Positions 1 to 8,503 of a stretch of 64,000 nucleotides of DNA are shown here, one piece after another. The notes under the pieces were generated by a model, which was not told the DNA's origin, searched no databases, and saw nothing but the letters and a program-made list of their open reading frames with translations. The stretch is taken from NCBI GenBank assembly GCA_963818775.1, contig CAWFUF010000022.1, forward strand, positions 1-64,000, given 5' to 3'. The position numbers and the translations under genes were made by a program. Position 1 is the stretch's first letter; every line of letters begins with the position of its first letter. The DNA is from JAMXLO01 sp963818775. Its GTDB lineage: Bacteria; Pseudomonadota; Alphaproteobacteria; Acetobacterales; Acetobacteraceae.

Positions 1-2660
1 CGAGTTGATTGCTGCGGCTGCCCGTGCTTAGGCGATGCTGCGCGTTGCCATCTCGAACTACCCTTGCTGAGGTTCGGCGCATCGAGGATCCGCTGCAGCT
101 CCTGCCTCATCAGCGTCTGGCGTGCCGGCTCCATGCGACGCCACTGACCAAGCGGTGGCACCAGACGCGCGCCAACCTGGCTGTTCATCGGATCCAGCGC
201 GATGATGGTGTCTGCCAGGAAGCCATAACCGCTGCCAGAGGGATCGTGGAAGCGCACCTGATTGCCGGAGGCAAAGCTGGCGACCAGCGCGCGCACGCGG
301 TTTGGGTTCCGCAGATCGAAGTCCGCGTGCTTCGCCAGTGCGCGCACCGCATCAGGCGTACTGGGTAGCGGCGACATCGCCTGAATGGCGAACCACTTGT
401 CGAGCACCAGATCATCGCCATGCCAGCGCGCGTGGAACGTGTCGAGCGCCGCGCGCCGTTCCGGACAGTCGATCGCCGACAGCACCGCGAGAGCTGCCAG
501 CACGTCGGTCATGTTCTGCCCCGCGTCGAACTGCGCCTTCGCCCGCGCAATGCCGTCGGCGCTGCTGTCCCCCGCTAGATACGCAAGGCAAGCGTTGCGC
601 AGCGCGCGCCGGCCGATCGAGGTGCCGTCGATCTGGTACGGACCGCTGTCCGTCAGCCTCTCGTAGGTGTTTTGCAGCCCGGCATTCAGCGCGCGGCCGA
701 TCGCAGCCCGCGCATAGTCGCGCGCCGCATGAATCGCGTCGACATCCGCAACCGCCATATGATCGGCCAGGAATGCCTCGCCAGGCAGTGTCAGCGCCTC
801 GGCCGCGAACGCGGGATCTGCATCGACATTGCGCAATGTGGCGGCCAGCGCATCTATCAGTCCCTGGTCGATCACCGGTGTTTCACCGCGTCGCCACGCA
901 GCCGCCATCGCCAGCAGCAAATGCGTCGCATATTGCTGCCCGGATTCCCAGCGCACGAATGGGTCGGTGTCGTGCGCGGCGAGGAACTGCAGTTGAGCAA
1001 CTGGCACATCTGACAGCTTCACCGGCGCGGAAAAGCCGCGCAGCAGCGACGGCACAGGCCGTTCGGGCACATCGTCGAATGCGAAGCTCTGCTCCGTCTC
1101 GCCGAACAGCAGCGTGCGGTCGGCGATTTCGCGGCCGGCGCTGTCCAGCAGCCCCATAGCAACCGGTACCACAAGGGGCTGCTTGTCCGGTTGGCCCGGC
1201 GTCGGAGGGGTGCGTTGTTTGAGCGTCAACGTGTAGCGACGTGCACTGCCATCGTAGCCATCGGAAACTGTGACCTCAGGCGTGCCTGCCTGGTGATACC
1301 AGCGCTTGAAGCGCGAGAGATCGACGCCGGATGCGTCCTGCATCGCCTGGGCGAAATCGTCGATGGTGGCCGCCTGGTTGTCGTGGCGCTGGAAGTACAG
1401 ATCCATGCCGCGACGGAATGCCTCACGACCGATGATGGTCGCCATCATGCGGATCACCTCGGCACCCTTGTTGTAGACCGTCGCGGTGTAAAAATTATCG
1501 ATCGTGATGTAGCTGTCCGGCTGCACCGGATGCGCCAACGGGCCCGCATCCTCGCGGAACTGCGCCGCGCGCAGTGCCCGCACGTCGCCGATGCGCTTCA
1601 CCACGCGACTGCCCTGATCGGCGGAGAATTCCTGGTCACGATAGACCGTCAGCCCTTCCTTGAGCGAAAGCTGGAACCAGTCGCGGCAGGTGACACGGTT
1701 GCCGGTCCAGTTGTGGAAATACTCGTGGGCGATGACAGTCTCGATGCCCTGATAGTCACTGTCGGTCGCAGTCTCCGGCTTGGCCAGTACGTATTTCGTG
1801 TTGAAGACGTTCAGCCCCTTGTTCTCCATGGCGCCCATGTTGAAGTCTGACACCGCGGCAATGTTGAACACGTCAAGGTCGTACTCGAGCCCGAACACGT
1901 CCTCGTCCCACTTCATCGAAGTCTTCAGCGAGCGCATCGCGTGCGCGCATCGATCCTCATCGCCGCGGCGCACCCAGATGCCGAGTTCGACGCGACGACC
2001 GGAGCGCGTGACGAAGTGATCCTTCACTGCGACCAGATCGCCGGCGACAAGCGCGAACAGATAGCAGGGCTTGGGGTGTGGGTCGGTCCATTTCACGCGA
2101 TGGCGGCCGTTGCCCGCGTCCTCAACGCCGCCAGGGTTGCCGTTCGACAGCATGACCGGCACACGCGACTTGTCCGCCGTGATTGTCGTGGTGAAGCGCG
2201 CCATGACGTCGGGTCGATCGGGAAAGTAAGTGATGCGACGGAAGCCTTCGGCCTCGCACTGGGTGAAGAAGCTGCCGTTCGAGGTATACAGGCCCGAAAG
2301 CTCGGTATTGTCCTTCGGCGCGATGAGCGTCTCGATCTCCAGTGTGCCGGAGTCGGGCATGTCCGGGATGAGCAGTTTGCCGTTCTCGAGGTGGTACCGG
2401 TTGGCGCCGAGTTCCTCGCCATTCAGGGCGATGCGCACCAGCGTCAGCGCCTCGCCATCCAGCGACAGCGGTGCATCTGCATGGGCGGCAGCAGGGTTGC
2501 GCCGCACCGCCAGCCGCGAGCGCACGCGGGTCGCCGATTCATCGAGATCGAACGCCAGATCGACGGTCTCGACCAGAAATTCAGGCGGCTGGTAGTCGGC
2601 CAGCCGGGTCTCGCGCGGGGTGGTCTGGGGCGGTGCGGAACTCACGTCGAGCGGCATCAT
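1..2660 (-). CDS. pepN: aminopeptidase N (M1 family), 3' end beyond window or frameshifted
   Basis: Cytoplasmic zinc aminopeptidase that removes N-terminal residues from peptides. About 886 codons are visible, against roughly 870-880 in the family. The substrate-recognition motif GAMEN lies near residues 272-276. The zinc site HEYFH lies near 309-313, and the third ligand Glu follows 18 residues later in LKEG. The start is the ATG at 2660, followed directly by a second ATG. The gene is divergent from the amidohydrolase at 2745. Odd: the reading frame has no stop before the left edge. A family-like C-terminus (FEMATRSIA then TAA at 28-30) is present in a different frame, entered around 58-62. 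That implies a one-base frameshift or a sequence error at the very end. Family assignment is certain; the exact 3' end is not. Confidence 0.95.
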   Translation of the reverse strand, partial: MMPLDVSSAPPQTTPRETRLADYQPPEFLVETVDLAFDLDESATRVRSRLAVRRNPAAAHADAPLSLDGEALTLVRIALNGEELGANRYHLENGKLLIPDMPDSGTLEIETLIAPKDNTELSGLYTSNGSFFTQCEAEGFRRITYFPDRPDVMARFTTTITADKSRVPVMLSNGNPGGVEDAGNGRHRVKWTDPHPKPCYLFALVAGDLVAVKDHFVTRSGRRVELGIWVRRGDEDRCAHAMRSLKTSMKWDEDVFGLEYDLDVFNIAAVSDFNMGAMENKGLNVFNTKYVLAKPETATDSDYQGIETVIAHEYFHNWTGNRVTCRDWFQLSLKEGLTVYRDQEFSADQGSRVVKRIGDVRALRAAQFREDAGPLAHPVQPDSYITIDNFYTATVYNKGAEVIRMMATIIGREAFRRGMDLYFQRHDNQAATIDDFAQAMQDASGVDLSRFKRWYHQAGTPEVTVSDGYDGSARRYTLTLKQRTPPTPGQPDKQPLVVPVAMGLLDSAGREIADRTLLFGETEQSFAFDDVPERPVPSLLRGFSAPVKLSDVPVAQLQFLAAHDTDPFVRWESGQQYATHLLLAMAAAWRRGETPVIDQGLIDALAATLRNVDADPAFAAEALTLPGEAFLADHMAVADVDAIHAARDYARAAIGRALNAGLQNTYERLTDSGPYQIDGTSIGRRALRNACLAYLAGDSSADGIARAKAQFDAGQNMTDVLAALAVLSAIDCPERRAALDTFHARWHGDDLVLDKWFAIQAMSPLPSTPDAVRALAKHADFDLRNPNRVRALVASFASGNQVRFHDPSGSGYGFLADTIIALDPMNSQVGARLVPPLGQWRRMEPARQTLMRQELQRILDAPNLSKGSSRWQRAASPKHGQPQQST

Positions 2661-2744
2661 GGTTGATCCTCGGGCTTTGCTGCGCAGCTTGCTCTTTCGG
2701 CAGGTCGGAGCACAATATTCGACCAGTCCACGGAGATAAGTCCA

Positions 2745-4454
2745 ATGGCAGAAGAATTCGACCTGGTCATCCGCGGCGGCACTGTCGTCGACGGTACCGG
2801 GCGCGCACCGATCGAGGCCGATGTCGGAATCAAGGGCAACCGCATCGCCTCCATCGGCACGCTCGCGAAGAATGGCGCCGAGGAGATCGACGCCAAGGGC
2901 AGGTTGGTAACGCCGGGCTTTGTCGATATCCATACGCATTATGACGGCCAGGCGGTGTGGGATAGCCGGATGACGCCGTCGTCGATGCATGGCGTCACCA
3001 CCGCGGTCATGGGCAATTGCGGCGTCGGCTTCGCGCCATGCAAACCGGCCGACCGCGAGAAGCTGGTCGAACTGATGGAAGGCGTCGAGGACATCCCCGG
3101 CCCCGTGATGCACGAGGGCCTGAAGTGGGAATGGGAATCGTTCGCCGAGTATTTGACAGCGCTGGAACGGCGCAACCGTGACATCGACCTGTGCGCGCTG
3201 CTGCCACACGCCGCGGTGCGCGTCTTTGTCATGGGCGAGCGGGCGGTTGGACTGGAGAACGCGAACCAGGCCGACATAGCGCAAATGCGCGAGATCGCCG
3301 CCGATGCGATGCGTGCCGGGGCATTTGGTTTCTCCACCTCGCGCAGCCTGAGCCACAAGAGCCTGAAGGGCGATCCGACCCCGACGCTGCGCGCGCAGGA
3401 GGACGAACTGACCGGGATCGCGATGGGCATGCGCGACGCGGGTTCGGGTTTTCTGGAAATCGTGTCGGAATGGGCGCCCGATCCGAAGGCCGAGTTCGAG
3501 ATGATCCGCCGCGTGGTGGAGTCGTGCGGCAGACCCTGTGTGTTCACGCTGACGCAGCGCCATGCGCGGCCGACCGTGTGGCGCGAGCTGCTCGGTTATG
3601 CCGATGAAGCGGTCGCTGCCGGCGTGTCGATCCGCCCCGTCGTGGCGCCGCGTGCGATCGGCGTGTTGCTCGGCCTTGAGGGGAGCCAGAACCCGTTCTC
3701 CGCGACGCCGTCGTACAGGTCGATCGCGCATCTGCCGCTGGCCGAGCGAGTGCGGCGCATGCGCGATCCGGAGTTCCGCCGACAGATGCTGTCGGAGGAT
3801 CCGAAGAAGGACAGCACATTCCCGCTGTTCCACCGGCTGTCATTCGGGCAGATGTTCCGCTTCGGCAATCCGCCGAACTATCAGCCGCGGCAGGAAGATT
3901 CGCTCGAGGCGATCGCCCTGCGCGAGGGGCGGACACCGCAGGAGGTGGCCTACGACGTGCTGCTGGAGGATGACGGCAATGCGTTCATCTATACACCGCT
4001 CGGCAACTACGCCGATTACGATCTGTCGGTGAGTGAGACCACACTCGCGGATCGCAATACGATCATGGGCCTCGGCGATGGTGGCGCGCATGTCGCGTTC
4101 ATTCTCGACGCCGGGTATCAGACCTGGCTGCTGACGCACTGGGGCCGGACGATGAAGCGCTGGGAAGTTCCGGAGCTGATCCGCCGCGTGACGTCGGATA
4201 CGGCGCATGCCGCAGGGTTGTTCGACCGTGGGGTGCTGGCGGTGGGCAAGAAGGCCGATGTCAACGTCATCGATTGGGATCGGCTTGGCTGCGACAAGCC
4301 GTACGTGGTGCATGATCTGCCGGCGGGTGGAAAGCGGCTGATGCAGAAGGTGCACGGCTACGACACCACGATCGTGTCGGGATGTGTAACTTATCGCAAC
4401 GGCGAGCCCACTGGCGAATTGCCGGGTCGGTTGGTACGCGGGCAGCAAGCGTAG
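2745..4454 (+). CDS. N-acyl-D-amino acid deacylase / D-aminoacylase family amidohydrolase
   Basis: 569-residue metal-dependent amidohydrolase of the D-aminoacylase type, which hydrolyses N-acyl-D-amino acids or related cyclic amides. The N-terminus DLVIRGGTVVDGTG is the usual beta-sandwich entry strand. The metal-site HTHYDG lies at 63-68. The cysteine-containing NCGVGFAPC (91-99) matches the bridging-Cys region of D-aminoacylases. The distal metal Asp/His motif GDGGAHV is near 445-450. The ATG at 2745 is preceded by a GGAG-type ribosome site. Exact substrate cannot be read from sequence. Neighbouring SDR genes and an amino-acid importer on the other strand suggest a catabolic region, but no operon link is visible. 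Confidence 0.88.
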   Translation: MAEEFDLVIRGGTVVDGTGRAPIEADVGIKGNRIASIGTLAKNGAEEIDAKGRLVTPGFVDIHTHYDGQAVWDSRMTPSSMHGVTTAVMGNCGVGFAPCKPADREKLVELMEGVEDIPGPVMHEGLKWEWESFAEYLTALERRNRDIDLCALLPHAAVRVFVMGERAVGLENANQADIAQMREIAADAMRAGAFGFSTSRSLSHKSLKGDPTPTLRAQEDELTGIAMGMRDAGSGFLEIVSEWAPDPKAEFEMIRRVVESCGRPCVFTLTQRHARPTVWRELLGYADEAVAAGVSIRPVVAPRAIGVLLGLEGSQNPFSATPSYRSIAHLPLAERVRRMRDPEFRRQMLSEDPKKDSTFPLFHRLSFGQMFRFGNPPNYQPRQEDSLEAIALREGRTPQEVAYDVLLEDDGNAFIYTPLGNYADYDLSVSETTLADRNTIMGLGDGGAHVAFILDAGYQTWLLTHWGRTMKRWEVPELIRRVTSDTAHAAGLFDRGVLAVGKKADVNVIDWDRLGCDKPYVVHDLPAGGKRLMQKVHGYDTTIVSGCVTYRNGEPTGELPGRLVRGQQA

Positions 4455-4459
4455 ACCAG

Positions 4460-4553
4460 TGTCATTGCGAGGGACGTAGCGACGCGGCAATCTCGTTCAA
4501 GGAGGGCATCCATGACCGAGATTGCTTCGTCGCTTACGCTTCTCGCAATGACA
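4460..4553. repeat. imperfect inverted repeat (REP/BIME-like) with TCATTGCGAG ends
   Basis: Two arms face each other between the amidohydrolase stop (4454) and the SDR stop (4559). The left arm (4460-4496) starts TGTCATTGCGAG and continues through GTAGCGACG and GCAATCTCG. The right arm (4517-4553) is its near reverse complement and ends CTCGCAATGACA. The convergent, intergenic position is typical of dispersed palindromic repeats. TCATTGCGAG...GCAATC palindromes recur in many proteobacterial genomes (recalled, not searched). It may also act as a bidirectional terminator. Confidence 0.75.
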
Positions 4554-4558
4554 GGTTG

Positions 4559-5299
4559 CTACAGCAGTGAGCCGCCCTCGACCAGCAGAATGCTTCCTGT
4601 CGTCGCCGTCATCAGAGTGACTGCCGCCATCACCGTCTGCGCCACTTCGTCCGCCTGAACCACGCGCTTCAGCGGCGTGCGCTGCGCCGCACGCTCCACC
4701 ATCTCCGTGGTGCGGCCGGGCACGAACCCGGTATCAACCGCGCCGGGCGACACCGACAGCACGCGGATGTTCGGCCCAAGCACACGCGCCAGCGACCTCG
4801 TCAGTGTGTCGATCGCCGCCTTGGACGCGCCGTACGCGATGTTGCTGCCACCGCCGGAAAGCGCAGCGCCCGAGGAGACGTTGACGATCACCGCATCGTC
4901 GGACCGCTTCATCAGCGGCGCGAAGGCACGGATGGTGGCGAACGGTCCGCGCACGTTGGCAACGAAGATCGCATCGATCAGTTCGTCGGTCAGTGCCTCG
5001 AGGTCGGCGTGCGCGATCATCTGCGTGAAACCGGCGGAGTTCACCAACACGTCGCAGCGGCCGTATTCGCGCTCCACCATCGCGGCAACCTGGCGAAGCG
5101 CGACGGTGTCCTCCATCGGCATGCGCGCTGTACGATGACCGCTGCCCGGCAGGCCCGCCGCCACCTTGTCGGCTTCGGCGGATCGACTGTTGTAGCCGAC
5201 GACAACGCGGCACCCTGCCTCGGCGAACCGACGCGCGGTGGCCGAGCCGATGCCGCCGCTCGCCCCGGTGACGACGGCGACCTTGCCTTGCAGGTTCAT
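4559..5299 (-). CDS. SDR family oxidoreductase (3-oxoacyl-ACP reductase-like)
   Basis: 246-residue classical short-chain dehydrogenase. The cofactor loop TGASGGIG lies at 11-18, NSAG at 87-90, catalytic Ser at 142-143 (VSS), and Tyr156/Lys160 in YGASK. The C-terminus ends GSILLVEGGSLL, as in FabG-like enzymes. Basic residues after the second strand (GYNSRSA) favour NADP(H). The substrate is unknown. It is ten bases downstream of a second SDR gene in the same direction, so the two are probably co-transcribed. Confidence 0.9.
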   Translation of the reverse strand: MNLQGKVAVVTGASGGIGSATARRFAEAGCRVVVGYNSRSAEADKVAAGLPGSGHRTARMPMEDTVALRQVAAMVEREYGRCDVLVNSAGFTQMIAHADLEALTDELIDAIFVANVRGPFATIRAFAPLMKRSDDAVIVNVSSGAALSGGGSNIAYGASKAAIDTLTRSLARVLGPNIRVLSVSPGAVDTGFVPGRTTEMVERAAQRTPLKRVVQADEVAQTVMAAVTLMTATTGSILLVEGGSLL

Positions 5300-5309
5300 G
5301 CGTTGCTCC

Positions 5310-6092
5310 TCAGAACATCGGCCCGCGATTGGCGGCGCCGCCGTCGATGGTGATGATGGTGCCGCTGGTATAGGCGGACTTGTCAGACGCGAGGAAGGCC
5401 ACCATCCAGCCGATTTCCTCGGACGTGCCAGCGCGGCCGTAGGGCAGGGGCTTCATCAGCTCCTCCCAGCGGTTCGCGTCTCCCAGTCGATCCTGCGCAC
5501 GCTTTTTCATGATCGTCACCAGCCGGTCGGTCGCGATGGCGCCGGGGTTGATGCCGACGACACGCAGATTGTAGGCGGATGCGGCGCCACCCAGCGTTCT
5601 GGTGAACGCCATCAATCCGGCATTGCCGGTGGAACCCGCGATGTAGCCGGCATCCATGCGCTCGCCCGCCATGCCGAGGATGTTGATGATGACGCCGCTT
5701 CGGCGCTGCTGCATGAGGGCGTAGAAGCGGCGGCACATGTTGATGTAGCCGAACACCTTCAGGTCCCATGCCTCGCGCCAACGCGCTTCGTCGATCTCCT
5801 GCAGGTTCCCGCCAGGGATGGCGCCGGCGTTGTTCACCAGGATGTCGATGTCGGGATGCAGCGCGGCGAGCCTGTCAACGTTCGTGCTGTCCGAGATGTC
5901 GAGCGCGTGCACCTCTGCGCGCACATTCCAGCGCGCCGAGATGGTGTCGCGCACCGCATCGAGGTCGGTCTTCGTGCGCGCGACCAGGATGACGTTGACA
6001 CCTTCCTCTGCCAGGACTTCGGCGGCGCCGCAGCCGATGCCCTTTGACGCGCCGGTGATCAGAGCGGTCCTGCCGCGCAGGTTCAGGTCCAT
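5310..6092 (-). CDS. SDR family protein with altered catalytic residues
   Basis: 260-residue Rossmann-fold SDR with cofactor loop TGASKGIG (13-20) and NNAG (87-90). The expected catalytic Ser position reads NILG instead of ISS, and the YxxxK motif reads YIAGS: Tyr150 is kept but Lys is replaced by Ser154. Length and fold signatures are otherwise normal, ending in a GTIITIDGG sheet. I recall other SDRs with a YIAGS-type motif, which would make this a subfamily rather than a damaged gene, but I could not check. Co-oriented with the SDR at 4559 and 16 bp upstream-adjacent to livF's stop at 6109. Confidence 0.88.
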   Translation of the reverse strand: MDLNLRGRTALITGASKGIGCGAAEVLAEEGVNVILVARTKTDLDAVRDTISARWNVRAEVHALDISDSTNVDRLAALHPDIDILVNNAGAIPGGNLQEIDEARWREAWDLKVFGYINMCRRFYALMQQRRSGVIINILGMAGERMDAGYIAGSTGNAGLMAFTRTLGGAASAYNLRVVGINPGAIATDRLVTIMKKRAQDRLGDANRWEELMKPLPYGRAGTSEEIGWMVAFLASDKSAYTSGTIITIDGGAANRGPMF

Positions 6093-6108
6093 GGCTTTCT
6101 CCCCGTTC

Positions 6109-6804
6109 TCAAACTGTTAGATAACGACTGCGGATTTCCGCTTCCTCGGAGCGAAACCGTTCAGGCGACGCGGCATACACGATGCGCCCTTTCACCATGA
6201 TGTGGATTTCGTCCGCCACCGCCTCGGCCAGACGCATGTTCTGCTCGATCAGTAGTACCGTCACGCCCTGGCTCGGCAGACCGCGGATCACTTCGGCCAG
6301 TTCGCGCACCACCAGCGGTGCCAGACCCTGGCTCGGCTCATCCAGTAGCATCACCTTGGGATCACTCACCAGCGCACGCGCGATTGCCAGCATCTGCTGT
6401 TCGCCGCCCGACAGAGTTCCGCCACGGCTCGACGCGCGCTCGCGCAGCGGTGGGAACAGGTCCATCAGCCGCGGCACGGGCCAGGACCGCGACGTCCGGC
6501 GCTCTGCGACACGAATGTTCTCAACAACTGTGAGATCGGGAAAGATCAGCCGTCCCTCTGGCACATACGCGACGCCCGCGCGCGCGACACGATGCGGTGG
6601 CCAGCCAGTAATGTCCGCACCATCCAGCAGCACGCCCCCACCACTCGGCGGTACCAGTCCCATCACGGTGCGCAAGGTCGTCGTCTTGCCGACGCCATTG
6701 CGGCCAAGCACCGAACAGATGCGGCCCTCCGGCACGATCAGGTCGACGCCCTGCAACACGTGGCTTGCGCCATAGTGCGTGTTGAGGTCCTTGATCGTCA
6801 GCAT
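6109..6804 (-). CDS. livF: branched-chain amino acid type ABC transporter ATP-binding protein LivF
   Basis: 231-residue ATPase subunit of a hydrophobic/branched-chain amino acid ABC importer. Walker A is GRNGVGKTT (34-42), the ABC signature is LSGGEQQ, Walker B is VMLLDEPS, and the switch His region is present. The short form without the extra insertion of LivG identifies LivF. Its ATG overlaps the livG stop (TGATG), indicating translational coupling. Last gene of the livK-H-M-G-F block on the minus strand. Confidence 0.93.
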   Translation of the reverse strand: MLTIKDLNTHYGASHVLQGVDLIVPEGRICSVLGRNGVGKTTTLRTVMGLVPPSGGGVLLDGADITGWPPHRVARAGVAYVPEGRLIFPDLTVVENIRVAERRTSRSWPVPRLMDLFPPLRERASSRGGTLSGGEQQMLAIARALVSDPKVMLLDEPSQGLAPLVVRELAEVIRGLPSQGVTVLLIEQNMRLAEAVADEIHIMVKGRIVYAASPERFRSEEAEIRSRYLTV

Positions 6805-7553
6805 CAGGCAAGGCCTCCGAGATACGCACGCTGCACCTCGTCATCCGCCTTGACCTGCTCAGGCGAGCCGTCGGCGATCACCGAGCCGCGATGCAACACT
6901 GTGATCATGCCGGCGAGACGGAACACCACCTCCATGTCGTGCTCCACCAGAAGCACAGTCATCGCACCATCCGACAGCAGCCCGGCGAGCGTATCCACAG
7001 CCTGCGCCGTCTCCTCGACGGAAAGCCCCTGCGTCGGTTCGTCCAGCAGGAGCAGGCGCGGCCATTGCGCCAGCGCCATCGCGACTTCAAGCAGCCGCTG
7101 GTCGCCGTGCGAGAGCAACCCTGCCGGCTGCGTCGCGACATGCGTCAAGCCCAACCGCTCCAGTGCTGCATCGCCGCGTTGCTGTGCATCGCCGAAGACC
7201 GCGCCGCCACCATAGGGTTGCCAGCGCCGCGCGTGTCGTGCCTGCGCCGCGAGACGCGCATTTTCACGTGCCGTCATCTCGGGAAACAGCGCGGTGATCT
7301 GGAACGTGCGCGATATGCCTCGCTGGCAGATGCTATAGGGCGAGAGGCCGGTCAACGTCTCGTCTGCAAATCGCACGTTGCCCTCAGATGCCTTCACCAC
7401 GCCGGTGATCAGATTGAACAGCGTCGATTTGCCGGCGCCGTTCGGGCCGATCACTGCGCGCACCTCGCCCGCCTCGACACGCATTGTCACGCGATCGACG
7501 GCGATGATGCCGCCGAAGCGGCGCGTCAGCCCGTCCAGTTCAAGGAGCGCCAT
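6804..7553 (-). CDS. livG: branched-chain amino acid type ABC transporter ATP-binding protein LivG
   Basis: 249-residue ATPase subunit. Walker A is GPNGAGKST (36-44), the signature is LLSHGDQR (a common LivG variant of LSGGQ), and Walker B is LLLLDEPT. The start chosen is the ATG at 7553 (MALLELDGLTRRFGG), the normal LivG beginning. The frame stays open further upstream, but there it overlaps livM. The start lies 28 bases inside the livM 3' end. Partner of LivF in the cytoplasmic ATPase pair. Confidence 0.93.
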   Translation of the reverse strand: MALLELDGLTRRFGGIIAVDRVTMRVEAGEVRAVIGPNGAGKSTLFNLITGVVKASEGNVRFADETLTGLSPYSICQRGISRTFQITALFPEMTARENARLAAQARHARRWQPYGGGAVFGDAQQRGDAALERLGLTHVATQPAGLLSHGDQRLLEVAMALAQWPRLLLLDEPTQGLSVEETAQAVDTLAGLLSDGAMTVLLVEHDMEVVFRLAGMITVLHRGSVIADGSPEQVKADDEVQRAYLGGLA

Positions 7554-8503
7554 CGCCCTCGTCTCGCGATTGACGGCTCGCTGGTGAACACGCGTGTCAC
7601 CAGACCCCAGATGCCTTGCGGGGCGAACAGCACGAACAGGATAAAGATCAGGCCGAAGAACAATGCCCAGGAATCGGTCCACGAACTGAGCAGGTTGGAC
7701 ACCAGCATGAAGAACGCTGCACCGATGATCGGTCCGATCAATGTACCGGCGCCACCGACGATCACCATGATCAATACCTGGCCGGAGAACAGCCAGAACA
7801 GCAGCTCGGTATTGGCAAAGCCGGCGAATGGCGCGTAGAGCGCGCCGGCCAGCCCGCCCAATCCGAACGAGATCGCCACCACAGCGATCTTGTAGCGGCG
7901 TGTGTTGTAGCCGAGCGACAAAGTCTTTGCCTCGTTCTCGCGTATGCCGCGCAGCACCGCGCCGAATGGCGAGCGCACCAGTGCCCGGCAGAACACGAAG
8001 GCACCGAACAGCCAGAAAAGCACGAAATAGTAGAAACCCGACTTGCCGGCGAAGACGGTGATGCCGAACGGGCCCGGGCTGCGGGGAATGCCTGCCAATC
8101 CGTCGGAGGCGCCTGTGACCGGCGTCCATTTGAAGGCCACCGCGTAGAGCAGTTGCGCGAAGGCAAGCGTCAGCATGGAGAACGACACACCGGACGCAAG
8201 CGTGCATACCCAGGCGACGCCGATCGCCACGATGCCGCTGAACGCCGCGGCGATCGGCACGGCGAACACCAGTGGAATGGTGGTGTGCAGCAGCAGGTTG
8301 CCGCAGGCATACGCGCCGAGACCGTATGCCGCTGCGTGACCGAAGGACAGCAGCCGGGTGTAGCCCACCATGAGGTCAAGGCTCATGGCGCACAGGCCGA
8401 GTATCAGCGCCTCGGTCAGCAGCGTCATCGCGTAGGGCGGGAGGCCGGTGGGCGCGAGCGCAAGCAGGCACGCGACGGCAGCGAGTCCGCACCAGAAGCG
8501 CAT
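7526..8503 (-). CDS. livM: branched-chain amino acid type ABC transporter permease LivM
   Basis: 325-residue inner-membrane permease with about eight to nine hydrophobic segments. The LivM hallmark SLDLMVGYTRLLSFGHAA sits near residues 42-59 and the coupling motif GIRENEAKTLSLGYN in the second half. The start is the ATG at 8503, which overlaps the livH stop (TAATG). It forms the translocation pore with LivH. Confidence 0.93.
   Translation of the reverse strand: MRFWCGLAAVACLLALAPTGLPPYAMTLLTEALILGLCAMSLDLMVGYTRLLSFGHAAAYGLGAYACGNLLLHTTIPLVFAVPIAAAFSGIVAIGVAWVCTLASGVSFSMLTLAFAQLLYAVAFKWTPVTGASDGLAGIPRSPGPFGITVFAGKSGFYYFVLFWLFGAFVFCRALVRSPFGAVLRGIRENEAKTLSLGYNTRRYKIAVVAISFGLGGLAGALYAPFAGFANTELLFWLFSGQVLIMVIVGGAGTLIGPIIGAAFFMLVSNLLSSWTDSWALFFGLIFILFVLFAPQGIWGLVTRVFTSEPSIARRGRWRSLNWTG

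Noticed and set aside
302..1159. Long plus-strand open frames opposite pepN (also 1191-1850 and 1941-2666)
   Set aside because: Arg/Pro/Ala-rich translations with no family features, antisense to well-supported pepN motifs; typical shadows in high-GC DNA.
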